In this document: positions 9,694 through 17,488 of the stretch, piece after piece | Layout: each line of letters opens with the position of its first letter | How positions within the stretch are numbered: position 1 is the stretch's first letter | Notes under the pieces: generated by a model | Told to the model about the DNA's origin: nothing | What the model saw: the letters and a program-made list of their open reading frames with translations, nothing else | The model's database searches: none | Position numbers and translations under genes: made by a program | NCBI RefSeq assembly: GCF_022347285.1 | Contig: NZ_JAKRND010000004.1 | Location: 94,386-158,385, forward strand | Reading direction: 5' to 3' | Source of the DNA: Corynebacterium sp. ACRPH | GTDB taxonomy: Bacteria; Actinomycetota; Actinomycetes; Mycobacteriales; Mycobacteriaceae | DNA: 64,000 nucleotides

Positions 9694-10095
9694 ATGGTAG
9701 GTATGAGCGACAACAACCGGAAGTCCGTACCGCAGCCGACTAACAAGCAATCGCCTAACACTCCCTCGCACCCGCCGACAACGCACACTAACCCTCCGGC
9801 TGGAACGCCGGCGCAGATTCCGGCGTCACCAAAAAAGAACAGCGAGCACCGCGAGGTGAAGAAGACCCTGGCGGGAACGACGTGGGTGGCGCTTATCGTC
9901 GGCGTGCTGCTGCTGATCCTGTTGCTGGTGTTTATCCTGCAGAATCAGGAATCCGCGGAGCTGCAGCTGCTGGGGTGGACGATGACCTTCCCGATTGGCG
10001 TGGGCATGCTGATCGCCGCGATTGTCGGGGCGCTGATCATGGCGCTGGTCGGCGGCGTGCGCATCGTGCAGCTACGCAAGCAGGTTACGGAATAG
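9694..10095 (+). CDS. LapA-domain (DUF1049) membrane protein
   Basis: A 133-residue protein. The first 55 residues are Pro/Thr/Asn-rich and probably disordered. Two membrane helices follow ([21 protein letters not shown] and [21 protein letters not shown]), in the pattern of the LapA/DUF1049 family, whose role in Gram-positives is unknown. A TTATGCC element just upstream suggests a leaderless start at 9694; the ATG at 9703 (MSDNNRK) is an alternative. Codons 44-50 coincide with dispersed motif copy 2. Its stop codon touches a 13-bp tandem duplication shared with the convergent cdsA gene. Confidence 0.7.
   Translation: MVGMSDNNRKSVPQPTNKQSPNTPSHPPTTHTNPPAGTPAQIPASPKKNSEHREVKKTLAGTTWVALIVGVLLLILLLVFILQNQESAELQLLGWTMTFPIGVGMLIAAIVGALIMALVGGVRIVQLRKQVTE
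9822..9840 (+). repeat. Dispersed motif, copy 2
   Basis: Plus strand reads GGCGTCACCAAAAAAGAAC inside the disordered N-terminal region of the LapA-domain protein, where it encodes ASPKKN. Confidence 0.6.
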
Positions 10096-10120
10096 CTACA
10101 CGCCGCTGCTACACGCCGCT
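10095..10120. repeat. Two abutting 13-bp copies across the cdsA stop codon
   Basis: GCTACACGCCGCT occurs twice with no gap. The second copy carries the cdsA stop codon (complement of 10109-10111), so the duplication supplies a second TAG-containing unit downstream. The first copy begins at the last base of the LapA-gene stop codon. Confidence 0.8.
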
Positions 10121-10963
10121 GAGCATATTCAGCACAACCCAGGTGATCATCGCCGACGGCAACATGCCGTCCAGGCGATCCATCAGGCCACCGTGGCCTG
10201 GCAGCATACCGGACATGTCCTTGATCCCGAGGTCGCGCTTGAACTGCGACTCCACCAGGTCACCGAGGGTGGCGCAGCAGGCCAGCCCCGGCCCCAGCAG
10301 CAGACCGACCCAGAACGGGCCGGAAAGCAGCAACGTCACGCAGGCCACACCGATGGCGGTGGATAGGATCAGCGAGCCGGCGAAGCCCTCCCAGGACTTC
10401 TTGGGGCTCACCGCGGGCGCCATCGGGTGGGTGCCGAAAAGCACACCGGCGATGTAACCGCCCACGTCGGAACCCACAACGCACAACATGAACGTGACGA
10501 TGAAGGCCCAGCCGTCGATGTGATCGCGTTGCATACGGGACAGCATGGCCGCGAAGCTACCGAACAGGGGGATCCACGTCAGCACAAAGACGCCGACCGC
10601 CGTATCCCGCAGATAGTTATGCGGCGGCGAGGACCGCCCGTAGTGAAATAGGCGCGTGACCATCAGCAGCAACACGCTGATGACGAAGCCCGCGAGCGCA
10701 CCCGTCGGGCCGAAGGGCCACGAGAGCCACACGATCACCTGTGCGCCCAAAAAAAGGACGGCCAAGTTCAACACATAGCCGCCCTCGTAGAGCCGACGCC
10801 AGACCTCGTAGACCGCCAGCGACAAAGCCAGAGCCACCAGCGGATACCACGCGAAAGGGGTAAAAAGCCCCGCGATGGCGATGGCACCCAGAAATACGCC
10901 AACGCCGATGGCCTGTTTCAGATCCCGGCCGGGACCATTCTTGGGTTTCGGGCGAGCAACGAT
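10109..10963 (-). CDS. cdsA: Phosphatidate cytidylyltransferase; start codon non-canonical
   Basis: CdsA makes CDP-diacylglycerol, the precursor of all phospholipids. The protein is a multi-helix membrane enzyme ending with the signature GDLVESQFKRDLGIKDMSGMLPGHGGLMDRLDG. The frame is open back to the frr stop codon and encodes family-like sequence (GPGRDLKQAIGVGV) well before the first ordinary start codon, a GTG at 10837 that would remove about 42 residues and the first helix. No ATG, GTG or TTG exists in frame between. I propose ATC at 10963, which has AAAGG nine bases upstream and gives 284 residues, close to family length. A sequencing error or a CTG start at 10996 are alternatives. Confidence 0.82.
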   Translation of the reverse strand: MVARPKPKNGPGRDLKQAIGVGVFLGAIAIAGLFTPFAWYPLVALALSLAVYEVWRRLYEGGYVLNLAVLFLGAQVIVWLSWPFGPTGALAGFVISVLLLMVTRLFHYGRSSPPHNYLRDTAVGVFVLTWIPLFGSFAAMLSRMQRDHIDGWAFIVTFMLCVVGSDVGGYIAGVLFGTHPMAPAVSPKKSWEGFAGSLILSTAIGVACVTLLLSGPFWVGLLLGPGLACCATLGDLVESQFKRDLGIKDMSGMLPGHGGLMDRLDGMLPSAMITWVVLNMLSGV

Positions 10964-11005
10964 GAGAAATCGGCCTTTCGTGCGCGGGGCTAGCAGGCGC
11001 TCGAG

Positions 11006-11563
11006 TTAAACCTCGAGCAGTTCCTTCTCCTTGGCCTCGACCAGGGAATCAACCTGCTCGACATAGTTGTGGGTGATCTTCTCCAGATCCTTCTCAGCCG
11101 CACGGACCTCGTCCTCGCCGGCCTCGCCGTCCTTCTGGATCTTGCCCAGCTGCTCCATGCCCTTGCGGCGGATGTTGCGGATGGCGATCTTCGCGTCCTC
11201 GCCCTTGGACTTGGCCATCTTGACCATTTCCTTGCGTCGCTCCTCAGTGAGCTGCGGGATCGTGACGCGCAGCACCTGGCCGTCGTTGGTGGGGTTGACG
11301 CCCAGGTCGGAGTTGCGGATAGCGTTTTCGATCGCATCCATGGTGGACTGCTCGTAGGGCTTGATCAGCAGCATGCGGGGCTCCGGAACACTGATGGTGG
11401 CCATCTGGGTGATCGGAGTGTGAACGCCGTAGTACTCGGCGACAACACCATTGAACATGGAGGGGTTCGCGCGACCGGTGCGGATGGTTGTCAGATCCTC
11501 GCGGGCGTGCTCCACGGAGCTAGTCATGCGCTCTTCGGACTCAAGCAGAATATCGTCAATCAT
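11006..11563 (-). CDS. frr: Ribosome recycling factor
   Basis: A 185-residue RRF that, with EF-G, splits post-termination ribosomes. It has the full-length three-helix-bundle sequence, with [15 protein letters not shown] and the conserved [14 protein letters not shown] segment. The ATG at 11563 has no clear ribosome site. It lies downstream of pyrH in the conserved order rpsB-tsf-pyrH-frr-cdsA. The stop codon is flanked by two CTCGAG hexamers, and the cdsA frame opens immediately after it. Confidence 0.96.
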   Translation of the reverse strand: MIDDILLESEERMTSSVEHAREDLTTIRTGRANPSMFNGVVAEYYGVHTPITQMATISVPEPRMLLIKPYEQSTMDAIENAIRNSDLGVNPTNDGQVLRVTIPQLTEERRKEMVKMAKSKGEDAKIAIRNIRRKGMEQLGKIQKDGEAGEDEVRAAEKDLEKITHNYVEQVDSLVEAKEKELLEV

Positions 11564-11625
11564 GATTAGAAATTTACCAGCCTACGGTGGGGATATGGGT
11601 TTAAGGATCGGGTTGTGTTGGCTCT

Positions 11626-12408
11626 TTAGCGGGCGCCGACGTTGCTGTCGACCAGCGTGCCGATGCGCTCGCCGGCGATGGCGCGGGCGATGTTGCCCTC
11701 GGTGAGCAGGTTGAACACCAGGATCGGCATCTTGTTATCCATGCACAGGGAGAACGCGGTGGCGTCGGCGACCTTGAGCCCCTTCTCGATGACCTCCCAC
11801 GGGGTGATCTCGTGGAAGAGCTCCGCCTCCGGGTTGGTGCGCGGATCGTCGCTGTACACGCCGTCGACGGCCTTGGCCATTAGCAGTACCTCGCAGCCGA
11901 TCTCCAGGGCGCGCTGTGCGGCGGTGGTGTCAGTGGAGAAGTACGGCATGCCCATGCCCGCGCCGAAGATAACCACGCGCCCCTTCTCCAGGTGACGGGA
12001 GGCGCGCAGCGGCAGGTAGGGCTCGGCAACCTGCGTCATTTGGATGGCAGTCTGCACGCGGCAGTCCACGCCCTCCTGCTCGAGGAAGTCCTGCAGGGCC
12101 AGGCAGTTCATGACCGTGCCGAGCATGCCCATGTAGTCGGAGCGGGAGCGGTCCAGGCCGCGCTGCTGCAGCTCTGCGCCGCGGAAGAAGTTGCCGCCGC
12201 CGATAACCACGGCAACCTCCACGCCGGACTTGGAAACCTCCGCGATCTGTCGTGCCACGTTCTGCACGACGTCGGGGTCGATGCCGACCTTGCCGCCGCC
12301 GAACATCTCACCCCCCAGCTTCAACATAACGCGCTTGTAGCCTTCGCGGTTTTCGGCTGTAGTCACCGGGGAATCTCCTTTGTCGACGTGTTTTGCACTG
12401 CTGGCCAT
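11626..12408 (-). CDS. pyrH: UMP kinase
   Basis: PyrH phosphorylates UMP to UDP with ATP. The 260-residue protein belongs to the amino-acid kinase fold: [12 protein letters not shown] at the phosphate site, [11 protein letters not shown], and the UMP-binding [12 protein letters not shown]. It carries about 20 extra N-terminal residues ([17 protein letters not shown]) compared with the minimal enzyme. It follows tsf on the same strand but a good terminator lies between, so it probably has its own promoter. Confidence 0.95.
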   Translation of the reverse strand: MASSAKHVDKGDSPVTTAENREGYKRVMLKLGGEMFGGGKVGIDPDVVQNVARQIAEVSKSGVEVAVVIGGGNFFRGAELQQRGLDRSRSDYMGMLGTVMNCLALQDFLEQEGVDCRVQTAIQMTQVAEPYLPLRASRHLEKGRVVIFGAGMGMPYFSTDTTAAQRALEIGCEVLLMAKAVDGVYSDDPRTNPEAELFHEITPWEVIEKGLKVADATAFSLCMDNKMPILVFNLLTEGNIARAIAGERIGTLVDSNVGAR

Positions 12409-12429
12409 ACTACCCCACCCAAGGCATGG

Positions 12430-12464
12430 AAAAAGGCCCCGGCGCCCTTTCGCGCGCCGGAGCC
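12430..12464 (-). terminator. Intrinsic terminator of tsf
   Basis: On the minus strand a GC-rich stem of 11 pairs with one mismatch (12435-12445 with 12454-12464) closes an eight-base loop and is followed by TTTTT. It separates tsf from pyrH. Confidence 0.85.
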
Positions 12465-12468
12465 TCTA

Positions 12469-12484
12469 CCGGAAAATTTTCCGG
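12469..12484. repeat. Perfect 16-bp palindrome with A4T4 core
   Basis: CCGGAAAATTTTCCGG is fully self-complementary and lies between the tsf stop and its terminator. It is the most symmetric of several A-tract/T-tract blocks in the window. Confidence 0.7.
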
Positions 12485-12486
12485 AG

Positions 12487-12513
12487 TGTACAGACTGTAC
12501 AGGCTGTACAAGC
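12487..12513. repeat. Three 9-bp tandem units after the tsf stop codon
   Basis: TGTACAGAC, TGTACAGGC and TGTACAAGC follow one another without gap and end two bases from the tsf stop codon (complement of 12515-12517). Each contains the palindrome TGTACA. Confidence 0.8.
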
Positions 12514-12514
12514 C

Positions 12515-13333
12515 CTAAGCCTGGCCAACCTCGAAGCGCTTGAAGCCCTTCAGGGTCACGCCGGCCTCGTCCATAACCTGCTTAACAGACTTCTTGGACT
12601 CGGTGACGGACGGCTGATCCAGCAGGCAAACGTCCTTGAAGTAGCCCTTCAGACGGCCCTCGATGATGTTCGGCAGAGCCTTCTCTGGCTTGCCCTCCTC
12701 GCGGGCGGTAGCCTCGGCGATCTCGCGCTCCTTAGCGACGGTCTCAGCCGGGACCTCGTCGCTGCTCAGGAACTTAGCCTTCAGAGCGGCAACCTGCATA
12801 GCGGCGGCCTTGGCTGCGCCCTCGTCGTCGCCCTCGTAGGCAACCAGCACGCCAACTGCCGGCGGCAGGTCAGCGGAGCGGTGGTGCATATAGACAGCGA
12901 CCTTGTCGCCCTCGATGGTGGTGGCGCGCTTCAGCTCCAGCTTCTCGCCGATCTTTGCGGACAGCTGCTGCAGAGCGTCGACAGCCTTCTGGCCGTCGAC
13001 CTCGACTGCCTCGAGCTCCTCGCGGGAGTTAGCCTTAACCTCGGCTGCAGCGGCTGCGACCTTGTCGGCAAACTCGATGAACTCGGAGTTCTTAGCCACG
13101 AAGTCGGTCTCAGCGTTGACCTCGATCATGGTGCTACCGGAAACGGCGATCAGGCCCTCGGAGGCGGAGCGCTCTGCGCGCTTGCCGACGTCCTTGGCGC
13201 CCTTGATGCGCAGGATCTCGATGGCCTTGTCGAAGTCGCCAGCGGCTTCTTCCAGGGCCTTCTTGCAGTCCATCATGCCGGCGCCGGTGATCTCGCGGAG
13301 CTTCTTAACGTCTGCAGCGGTGTAGTTCGCCAT
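12515..13333 (-). CDS. tsf: Elongation factor Ts
   Basis: EF-Ts is the nucleotide exchange factor for EF-Tu. The 272-residue protein starts with the UBA-like domain ([19 protein letters not shown]) and the TDFVAKN motif that contacts EF-Tu near residue 80. A GGAGG ribosome site precedes the ATG. It is downstream of rpsB, separated by 171 bases containing a long hairpin, and has its own terminator. Confidence 0.97.
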   Translation of the reverse strand: MANYTAADVKKLREITGAGMMDCKKALEEAAGDFDKAIEILRIKGAKDVGKRAERSASEGLIAVSGSTMIEVNAETDFVAKNSEFIEFADKVAAAAAEVKANSREELEAVEVDGQKAVDALQQLSAKIGEKLELKRATTIEGDKVAVYMHHRSADLPPAVGVLVAYEGDDEGAAKAAAMQVAALKAKFLSSDEVPAETVAKEREIAEATAREEGKPEKALPNIIEGRLKGYFKDVCLLDQPSVTESKKSVKQVMDEAGVTLKGFKRFEVGQA

Positions 13334-13426
13334 GTGGGGCGATCCTCCTTCTGGTGGAAGTGTTCATAGTGGCTGAAATAACAGTTTCTAAATTCAGTCC
13401 TGGTTTCCAGCCTAGGTTACAAGTAA

Positions 13427-13480
13427 CGCCCACGCCCGTCGGACACGGGTCTGAAACTGTGTCCCATACGGGGGTGGGCG
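13427..13480. promoter_or_regulatory. Long hairpin between rpsB and tsf
   Basis: On the minus strand CGCCCAC pairs with GTGGGCG, then CCCGT with ACGGG, then GGACAC with GTGTCC, giving about 18 pairs interrupted by one mismatch and a small bulge around an AGTTTCAGACC-type loop. No long U-tract follows, so an RNA-processing site, partial terminator or attenuator between rpsB and tsf is likelier than a standard terminator. Confidence 0.6.
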
Positions 13481-13504
13481 CTAAATCGCTAGCTCTAAAG
13501 CAGC

Positions 13505-14326
13505 TTATGCCTCGGTGTTGCCCTCGGCCTTTGCCTCAGCCTGAGCCTCTTCGGCGGGAGCCTCGGTCTTCTCGGCCTCAGCCGGTGCCTTGTCGGCGTC
13601 GCCAGCAGCTTCCTTGGCTGCAGCCTCCTGGCGCTCGGCGCGAGCCTGACGGCCAGCCTCGACTGCGGAGGAGATGATGCTGGTCAGCAGGTTTGCGGAG
13701 CGGATTGCGTCATCGTTGCCCGGGATCGGGTAGTCAACAACGTCCGGGTCACAGTTGGTGTCCAGGATTGCAACGACCGGGATGTTCAGCTTCTGTGCCT
13801 CGGAGACAGCGATGTGCTCCTTGTTGGTATCGACGATCCACAGGGCGGACGGAGTCTTGGTCATGTCCGCGATGCCACCGAGGACGCGCTCCAGCTTGTT
13901 GCGCTCGCGGGTCAGCATCAGAACTTCCTTCTTGGTGCGGCCCTTGTAGCCGTCCTCAGCTGCATCCATTGCCTGCAGCTCCTTGAGGCGGTGCAGACGC
14001 TTAGCAACGGTCTGGAAGTTGGTCAGCATGCCGCCGAGCCAGCGGTGGTTCACGTAGGGCATGCCCACGCGCTCTGCCTCGTTGGCAACTGCTTCCTGGG
14101 CCTGCTTCTTGGTGCCGACGTACAGGATGTTGCCGCCGTGGGCGACGGTCTCCTTGACGAACTCGTATGCCTCGTCGATGTAGGTCAGGGTCTGCTGCAG
14201 GTCGATGATGTAGATGCCGTTGCGGTCGGTGAAGATGAAGCGCTTCATCTTCGGGTTCCAACGGCGGGTCTGGTGACCGAAGTGGACACCAGCGTCCAGC
14301 AGCTCGCGCATAGTAACAACAGCCAT
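13505..14326 (-). CDS. rpsB: 30S ribosomal protein S2
   Basis: S2, 273 residues, starting at [27 protein letters not shown]. The longer open frame to 14392 adds 22 residues unlike any S2. The core carries [10 protein letters not shown] and [16 protein letters not shown]. The C-terminus beyond about residue 230 is an Ala/Glu/Lys-rich low-complexity tail of the same kind seen in S16 in this window. First gene of the rpsB-tsf pair. Confidence 0.96.
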   Translation of the reverse strand: MAVVTMRELLDAGVHFGHQTRRWNPKMKRFIFTDRNGIYIIDLQQTLTYIDEAYEFVKETVAHGGNILYVGTKKQAQEAVANEAERVGMPYVNHRWLGGMLTNFQTVAKRLHRLKELQAMDAAEDGYKGRTKKEVLMLTRERNKLERVLGGIADMTKTPSALWIVDTNKEHIAVSEAQKLNIPVVAILDTNCDPDVVDYPIPGNDDAIRSANLLTSIISSAVEAGRQARAERQEAAAKEAAGDADKAPAEAEKTEAPAEEAQAEAKAEGNTEA

Positions 14327-14352
14327 GGTGTTACAGGGGCGTATTTCTTCTA

Positions 14353-14370
14353 GCCGACCGTGTGGTCGGC
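14353..14370 (-). promoter_or_regulatory. Hairpin in the rpsB leader
   Basis: GCCGACC and GGTCGGC pair perfectly around a four-base loop about 27 bases upstream of the rpsB start. A related CCGACC-GT-GGTCGG element occurs upstream of rpsP at 35922-35935. It may be a leader structure for ribosomal-protein control; this is inference. Confidence 0.45.
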
Positions 14371-14735
14371 GCCGCCCCTTCCTCGCTTTCAAAGTTTAGG
14401 GTTTGACGGTTTTCTTCACGATGCACTCGACACTCACTGTACGTGCGTGGCTTATGCACCATCCTGGCAGATAGTCCCCGGTGTAGCTGTGGCTCGCCAT
14501 GTTCGCCCGCTTCTTCTAGCGGGACCGTGCTGGTGAGCCATTAGGTGGGGTGCGAATATCTACGCGTAGTCAGTCGCCTTACTCCGCCTCTCGGTCTTCG
14601 CGAAACCGAGTGCACTCTCTTGAAATCGGGCGTATCAAGAAAGCGCGACAGACGAATCCGGACATACTGCGCTTGCTACCCTACCCCCACTCACGCTGCC
14701 TAAACAAGTCCTGTTGTCGCGCGTTTTGCCGTTTC
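14371..14735. other. Gene-free interval upstream of rpsB
   Basis: No credible gene or tRNA is visible. It must hold the rpsB promoter. Two stem-loops can be seen: TGGCTCGCC (14490-14498) with GGTGAGCCA (14532-14540), enclosing CCCGC/GCGGG; and CTCGGT (14590-14595) with ACCGAG (14605-14610). Either could be part of an unannotated RNA. Confidence 0.4.
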
Positions 14736-14760
14736 TGTGGACAACTTTGAGTTATCCACA
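14736..14760. promoter_or_regulatory. Two inverted DnaA-box-like sequences
   Basis: TGTGGACAA (14736-14744, complement TTGTCCACA) and TTATCCACA (14752-14760) face each other seven bases apart. Both match DnaA boxes used by high-GC Gram-positives. They lie 55 bases before the LytM-type gene, which suggests DnaA-dependent regulation or titration. No origin features (dnaA, dnaN, AT-rich unwinding region) are near. Confidence 0.55.
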
Positions 14761-14777
14761 GCCCCGCCGATTCGCCC

Positions 14778-14797
14778 TTTCTTTTTGGTGACGCCCC
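14778..14797 (-). repeat. Dispersed motif, copy 3
   Basis: Minus strand reads GGGGGCGTCACCAAAAAGAA, between the DnaA-box pair and the LytM-type gene. Confidence 0.65.
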
Positions 14798-14815
14798 CAC
14801 GCATCATCTTTAGCC

Positions 14816-15397
14816 ATGACCCCACGGCTCTACCGCACCTTTTCTTTAACGCTTGCGCTGGTCTTCCTCTGGGTTGGCGCCCCGCCTACACACTTGCCAA
14901 CTGCAAGTTCCCAACCCTCTACCGCCCAAACTGGCACGCCCCAACCCGATGCGTCCCGCATAGTCCGCTCCCATAGGCTGCCGACTGCGCGGGATGCGCA
15001 GGTGATCCGCGCTGCGGACATTCCCGATGCCGTGTGGGAGCCGGGTCACCGGGGCGTGGATCTGCAGGCATCTCCCGGCCAAGTGATCGTAGCCAGCCGG
15101 GGTGGCACCGTTGCTTTCGCTGGCGTGGTCGCTGGCACGCCGGTGGTCTCCATCAGCCACGCAGATGGAATTCGCACCACCTATGAGCCCGTCGTGGCGC
15201 GCGTACGGGCCGGACAAAAAGTTCGCCGGGGCGAGACCATCGGCGTGTTAGCTGATGTCACCACTTTGCCTGATTATGCCCGGAAGTCCCCGGGGCTTTC
15301 CTGGGGCGCCAGATTCGAGGGCAAGGGGCGGGTGTATATCGACCCGATGACGCTCCTCGGTTCCGTGCGGGTCAGGCTCTGGGATGTGCCTGGTTAA
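14816..15397 (+). CDS. Secreted M23/LytM-domain protein, probably non-catalytic
   Basis: A 193-residue protein with an N-terminal signal peptide (RTFSLTLALVFLWVGAPP) and a Thr/Pro/Ser-rich linker, then a LytM (M23) domain from about residue 65. The first zinc motif is present as HRGVD, but the second, normally HxH before WG or F, reads PGLSWGARF and lacks both His. This suggests a catalytically dead regulator of cell-wall hydrolases in the manner of EnvC/NlpD rather than a peptidase. Its end overlaps the convergent xerC gene by 26 bases. Confidence 0.78.
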   Translation: MTPRLYRTFSLTLALVFLWVGAPPTHLPTASSQPSTAQTGTPQPDASRIVRSHRLPTARDAQVIRAADIPDAVWEPGHRGVDLQASPGQVIVASRGGTVAFAGVVAGTPVVSISHADGIRTTYEPVVARVRAGQKVRRGETIGVLADVTTLPDYARKSPGLSWGARFEGKGRVYIDPMTLLGSVRVRLWDVPG

Positions 15398-16280
15398 AGA
15401 CGGCCTTCAGGCGCTCGGTGCCGACGTGGGTATAGATCTGTGTGGTGGACATGTTCGAGTGGCCGAGGAGCTCCTGCACCACGCGGAGGTCCGCCCCGCC
15501 CTCCAGGATTGCCGTGGCCGCGGAGTGCCGCAGTCCGTGGGGAGATAGGCGCGGGCCGGGGCCGGCCTGGGTTGCACGGTTCACCACTGTGCGCACCTGG
15601 CGGGGATCAATGCGCTTGCCGCGCACGCCCACGAAGAGGGCTGGGGTGCCTTTTGCCATGTCCTCGCGCACTTCGAGCCACTTTTCAAGGGCTGTCACCA
15701 CGGTGGCTCCGAAGGGAACAACGCGAGTCTTGCTGCCCTTACCAGTTACGCGTAGGAGGCGGTTGGAAAAGTCCACGTCGTTCACGTCGCAGCCGGTCAG
15801 CTCGGAGACGCGGATGCCGGTGGCGTACAGCAGCTCGACCATGGCCCAGTCGCGGATGGCGCTGGGCGTGGATGCATCGGCCTCGGGCTGCAGGCCGTTG
15901 AGCATGTCGGAGGCCTGGTCGGCGCGCAGCACGCGCGGCAACGTGCGCTGCGGCTTCGGAGCCTTCAGCGCGGCGACCGGGTTGGCCTGCACGAAGCCGC
16001 GGTGGGCAAGGAAGGCTCCGAAGCCCCGCATGCTGGAGGCCAGCCGGGAGAGGCTGGCCCGGCTGGCGCCGTTATCGACCGCCCAGCCCAGCACGTCACG
16101 GGCGCGGTCCAGGTCGAACTCCTCGATGCGCTCTAGGCCTTCCAGCGCGCTGTCGAGGTCCCGTCGGTAGGCGCGGATCGTGTTCTCGGAGCGCCCGACC
16201 ACGTGGCGCAGGTGCTGCTCGTAGTCGTACAGCGCAGACCACAGCGACGCCGTGGTGCCAGTGGGACGGGAGTTGCTCAT
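15372..16280 (-). CDS. xerC: Tyrosine recombinase XerC-like
   Basis: A 302-residue tyrosine recombinase with the N-terminal SAM-like core-binding domain (residues about 12-100) and the catalytic domain carrying Arg in ATGIRVSELTG, HxxR in HGLRHSAATAIL, GHSNMSTTQIYTHV with the last conserved His and the Tyr nucleophile. XerC with XerD resolves chromosome dimers at dif. Its place upstream of dprA-comM in a housekeeping cluster argues against a phage integrase. No att site is visible beside it. Confidence 0.9.
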   Translation of the reverse strand: MSNSRPTGTTASLWSALYDYEQHLRHVVGRSENTIRAYRRDLDSALEGLERIEEFDLDRARDVLGWAVDNGASRASLSRLASSMRGFGAFLAHRGFVQANPVAALKAPKPQRTLPRVLRADQASDMLNGLQPEADASTPSAIRDWAMVELLYATGIRVSELTGCDVNDVDFSNRLLRVTGKGSKTRVVPFGATVVTALEKWLEVREDMAKGTPALFVGVRGKRIDPRQVRTVVNRATQAGPGPRLSPHGLRHSAATAILEGGADLRVVQELLGHSNMSTTQIYTHVGTERLKAVFNQAHPRA

Positions 16281-16297
16281 GCGACCAATCTAGCCGG

Positions 16298-17488
16298 TCA
16301 CTCGACCCTTATCCAGCGGTCTGCCTCCCTCCGGAGCCTGCCCATGGCCTCCAAGTCGCGCAGGCAGCGGATCACCGTGCGGGCGGGCAAACCGGTGGCC
16401 TCCACCAGTTGCGGCAGTCTGCCTTCGGGACCTTTGCCGCTCGGCAAGGCTGCGGCGTCAATAATGGCGAGGTGCTCCCAGCTAGGTAGGAACGAACGAT
16501 CCTCCTGGCCTAGCCCCAGCGCCATCTGCTCGCCGAGAGGGGTGAGCTCCTCGATCAAGTCACGGGCGTTGACGGCCAGGGTGGCGCGGGCGGTGCGAAT
16601 GCGATCGAGGCACCCGAGGGAAGCGTGGGAGGTGACGGGGCCGGGGACGGCAAAGGTGGGCTTCACGAAGGCCTCGGCCCAGTTGAGGGTGTTGAGGGCT
16701 CCGCTACGCTGCGGGGCCTCCACCACCAGGGTCGCCTGTCCGAGCGCCGCCGCCAGACGGTTGCGGGTGAGGAAGCGATGGCGGGCCGGCGGAGTGCCTG
16801 GTGGATACTCGCTGATGAGCATTCCGCCGGCGGCGACGATCTGCTCAAACAGGTCCCCATGCGCCTTTGGGTAGGAAACGTCGAGCCCACAGGCCATGAC
16901 CACGACGGTGGGCATCTTGGATTCGAGGGACGCGCGGTGGGCGATGGCGTCGATGCCGATCGCACCTCCGGAAATCAGGCTGAAGCCCGCGTCCGCGAGG
17001 TCTCCCGCGAAGGACCGGGTGACCTGTTCGCCGTAACGTGTGGCGGCGCGGGTGCCCACGACAGTGACCGAGCGGCGTACCAGCGCATCCAGGCGCGTGT
17101 CTCCGCGCACCCACAAGGCGAAGGGTGCCGCCGCCTGGCCGCGGACGGAGGAATCGTGATCCGCACCCGAATCGGCCATGCGGACGAAACTGGCGGTCAG
17201 TTCGCTCGGCCACTCATCGTCCTCCGGGGTGACCAACCGCCAGCCGCGGGCGATGGCCAGCTCCGCGTCGCGGGTGGGGTTCTGCTCGTAGCGCTGCGAG
17301 GTCGAGTCCGCCAACGCGTCCGGCAGCTTCCCGCCCCGGCGTGCCAGGGCTTCTGCTACGGATCGCACGTCCGCGGGGCCGGCCTGCTCCCAACCGTTGG
17401 GCCACAGCATGTCCAACACGTCGAGGCGCGAAGCCTCTATGACCCGACGCACGTAGACCCACTCCAAAAAATTTTCCTGGGTCGTCAT
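16298..17488 (-). CDS. dprA: DNA-processing protein DprA
   Basis: DprA (Smf) loads RecA on incoming single-stranded DNA during transformation. The 396-residue protein has an N-terminal helical region, the Rossmann-like DNA-binding core (VTVVGTRAATRYG, LISGGAIGIDAIAHRAS, LISEYPPGTPPARHRFLTRNRLAAAL) and a C-terminal winged-helix-like region. It starts at the ATG at 17488, whose ATGA overlaps the comM stop. Codons 8-10 (GAA AAT TTT) belong to one of the A-tract blocks. Competence has not generally been shown in this genus, so the role is inferred from family. Confidence 0.93.
   Translation of the reverse strand: MTTQENFLEWVYVRRVIEASRLDVLDMLWPNGWEQAGPADVRSVAEALARRGGKLPDALADSTSQRYEQNPTRDAELAIARGWRLVTPEDDEWPSELTASFVRMADSGADHDSSVRGQAAAPFALWVRGDTRLDALVRRSVTVVGTRAATRYGEQVTRSFAGDLADAGFSLISGGAIGIDAIAHRASLESKMPTVVVMACGLDVSYPKAHGDLFEQIVAAGGMLISEYPPGTPPARHRFLTRNRLAAALGQATLVVEAPQRSGALNTLNWAEAFVKPTFAVPGPVTSHASLGCLDRIRTARATLAVNARDLIEELTPLGEQMALGLGQEDRSFLPSWEHLAIIDAAALPSGKGPEGRLPQLVEATGLPARTVIRCLRDLEAMGRLRREADRWIRVE

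Noticed and set aside
14371..14815. tRNA or known ncRNA in the gap upstream of rpsB
   Set aside because: Stem-loops are visible but no cloverleaf, anticodon arm or known RNA motif.
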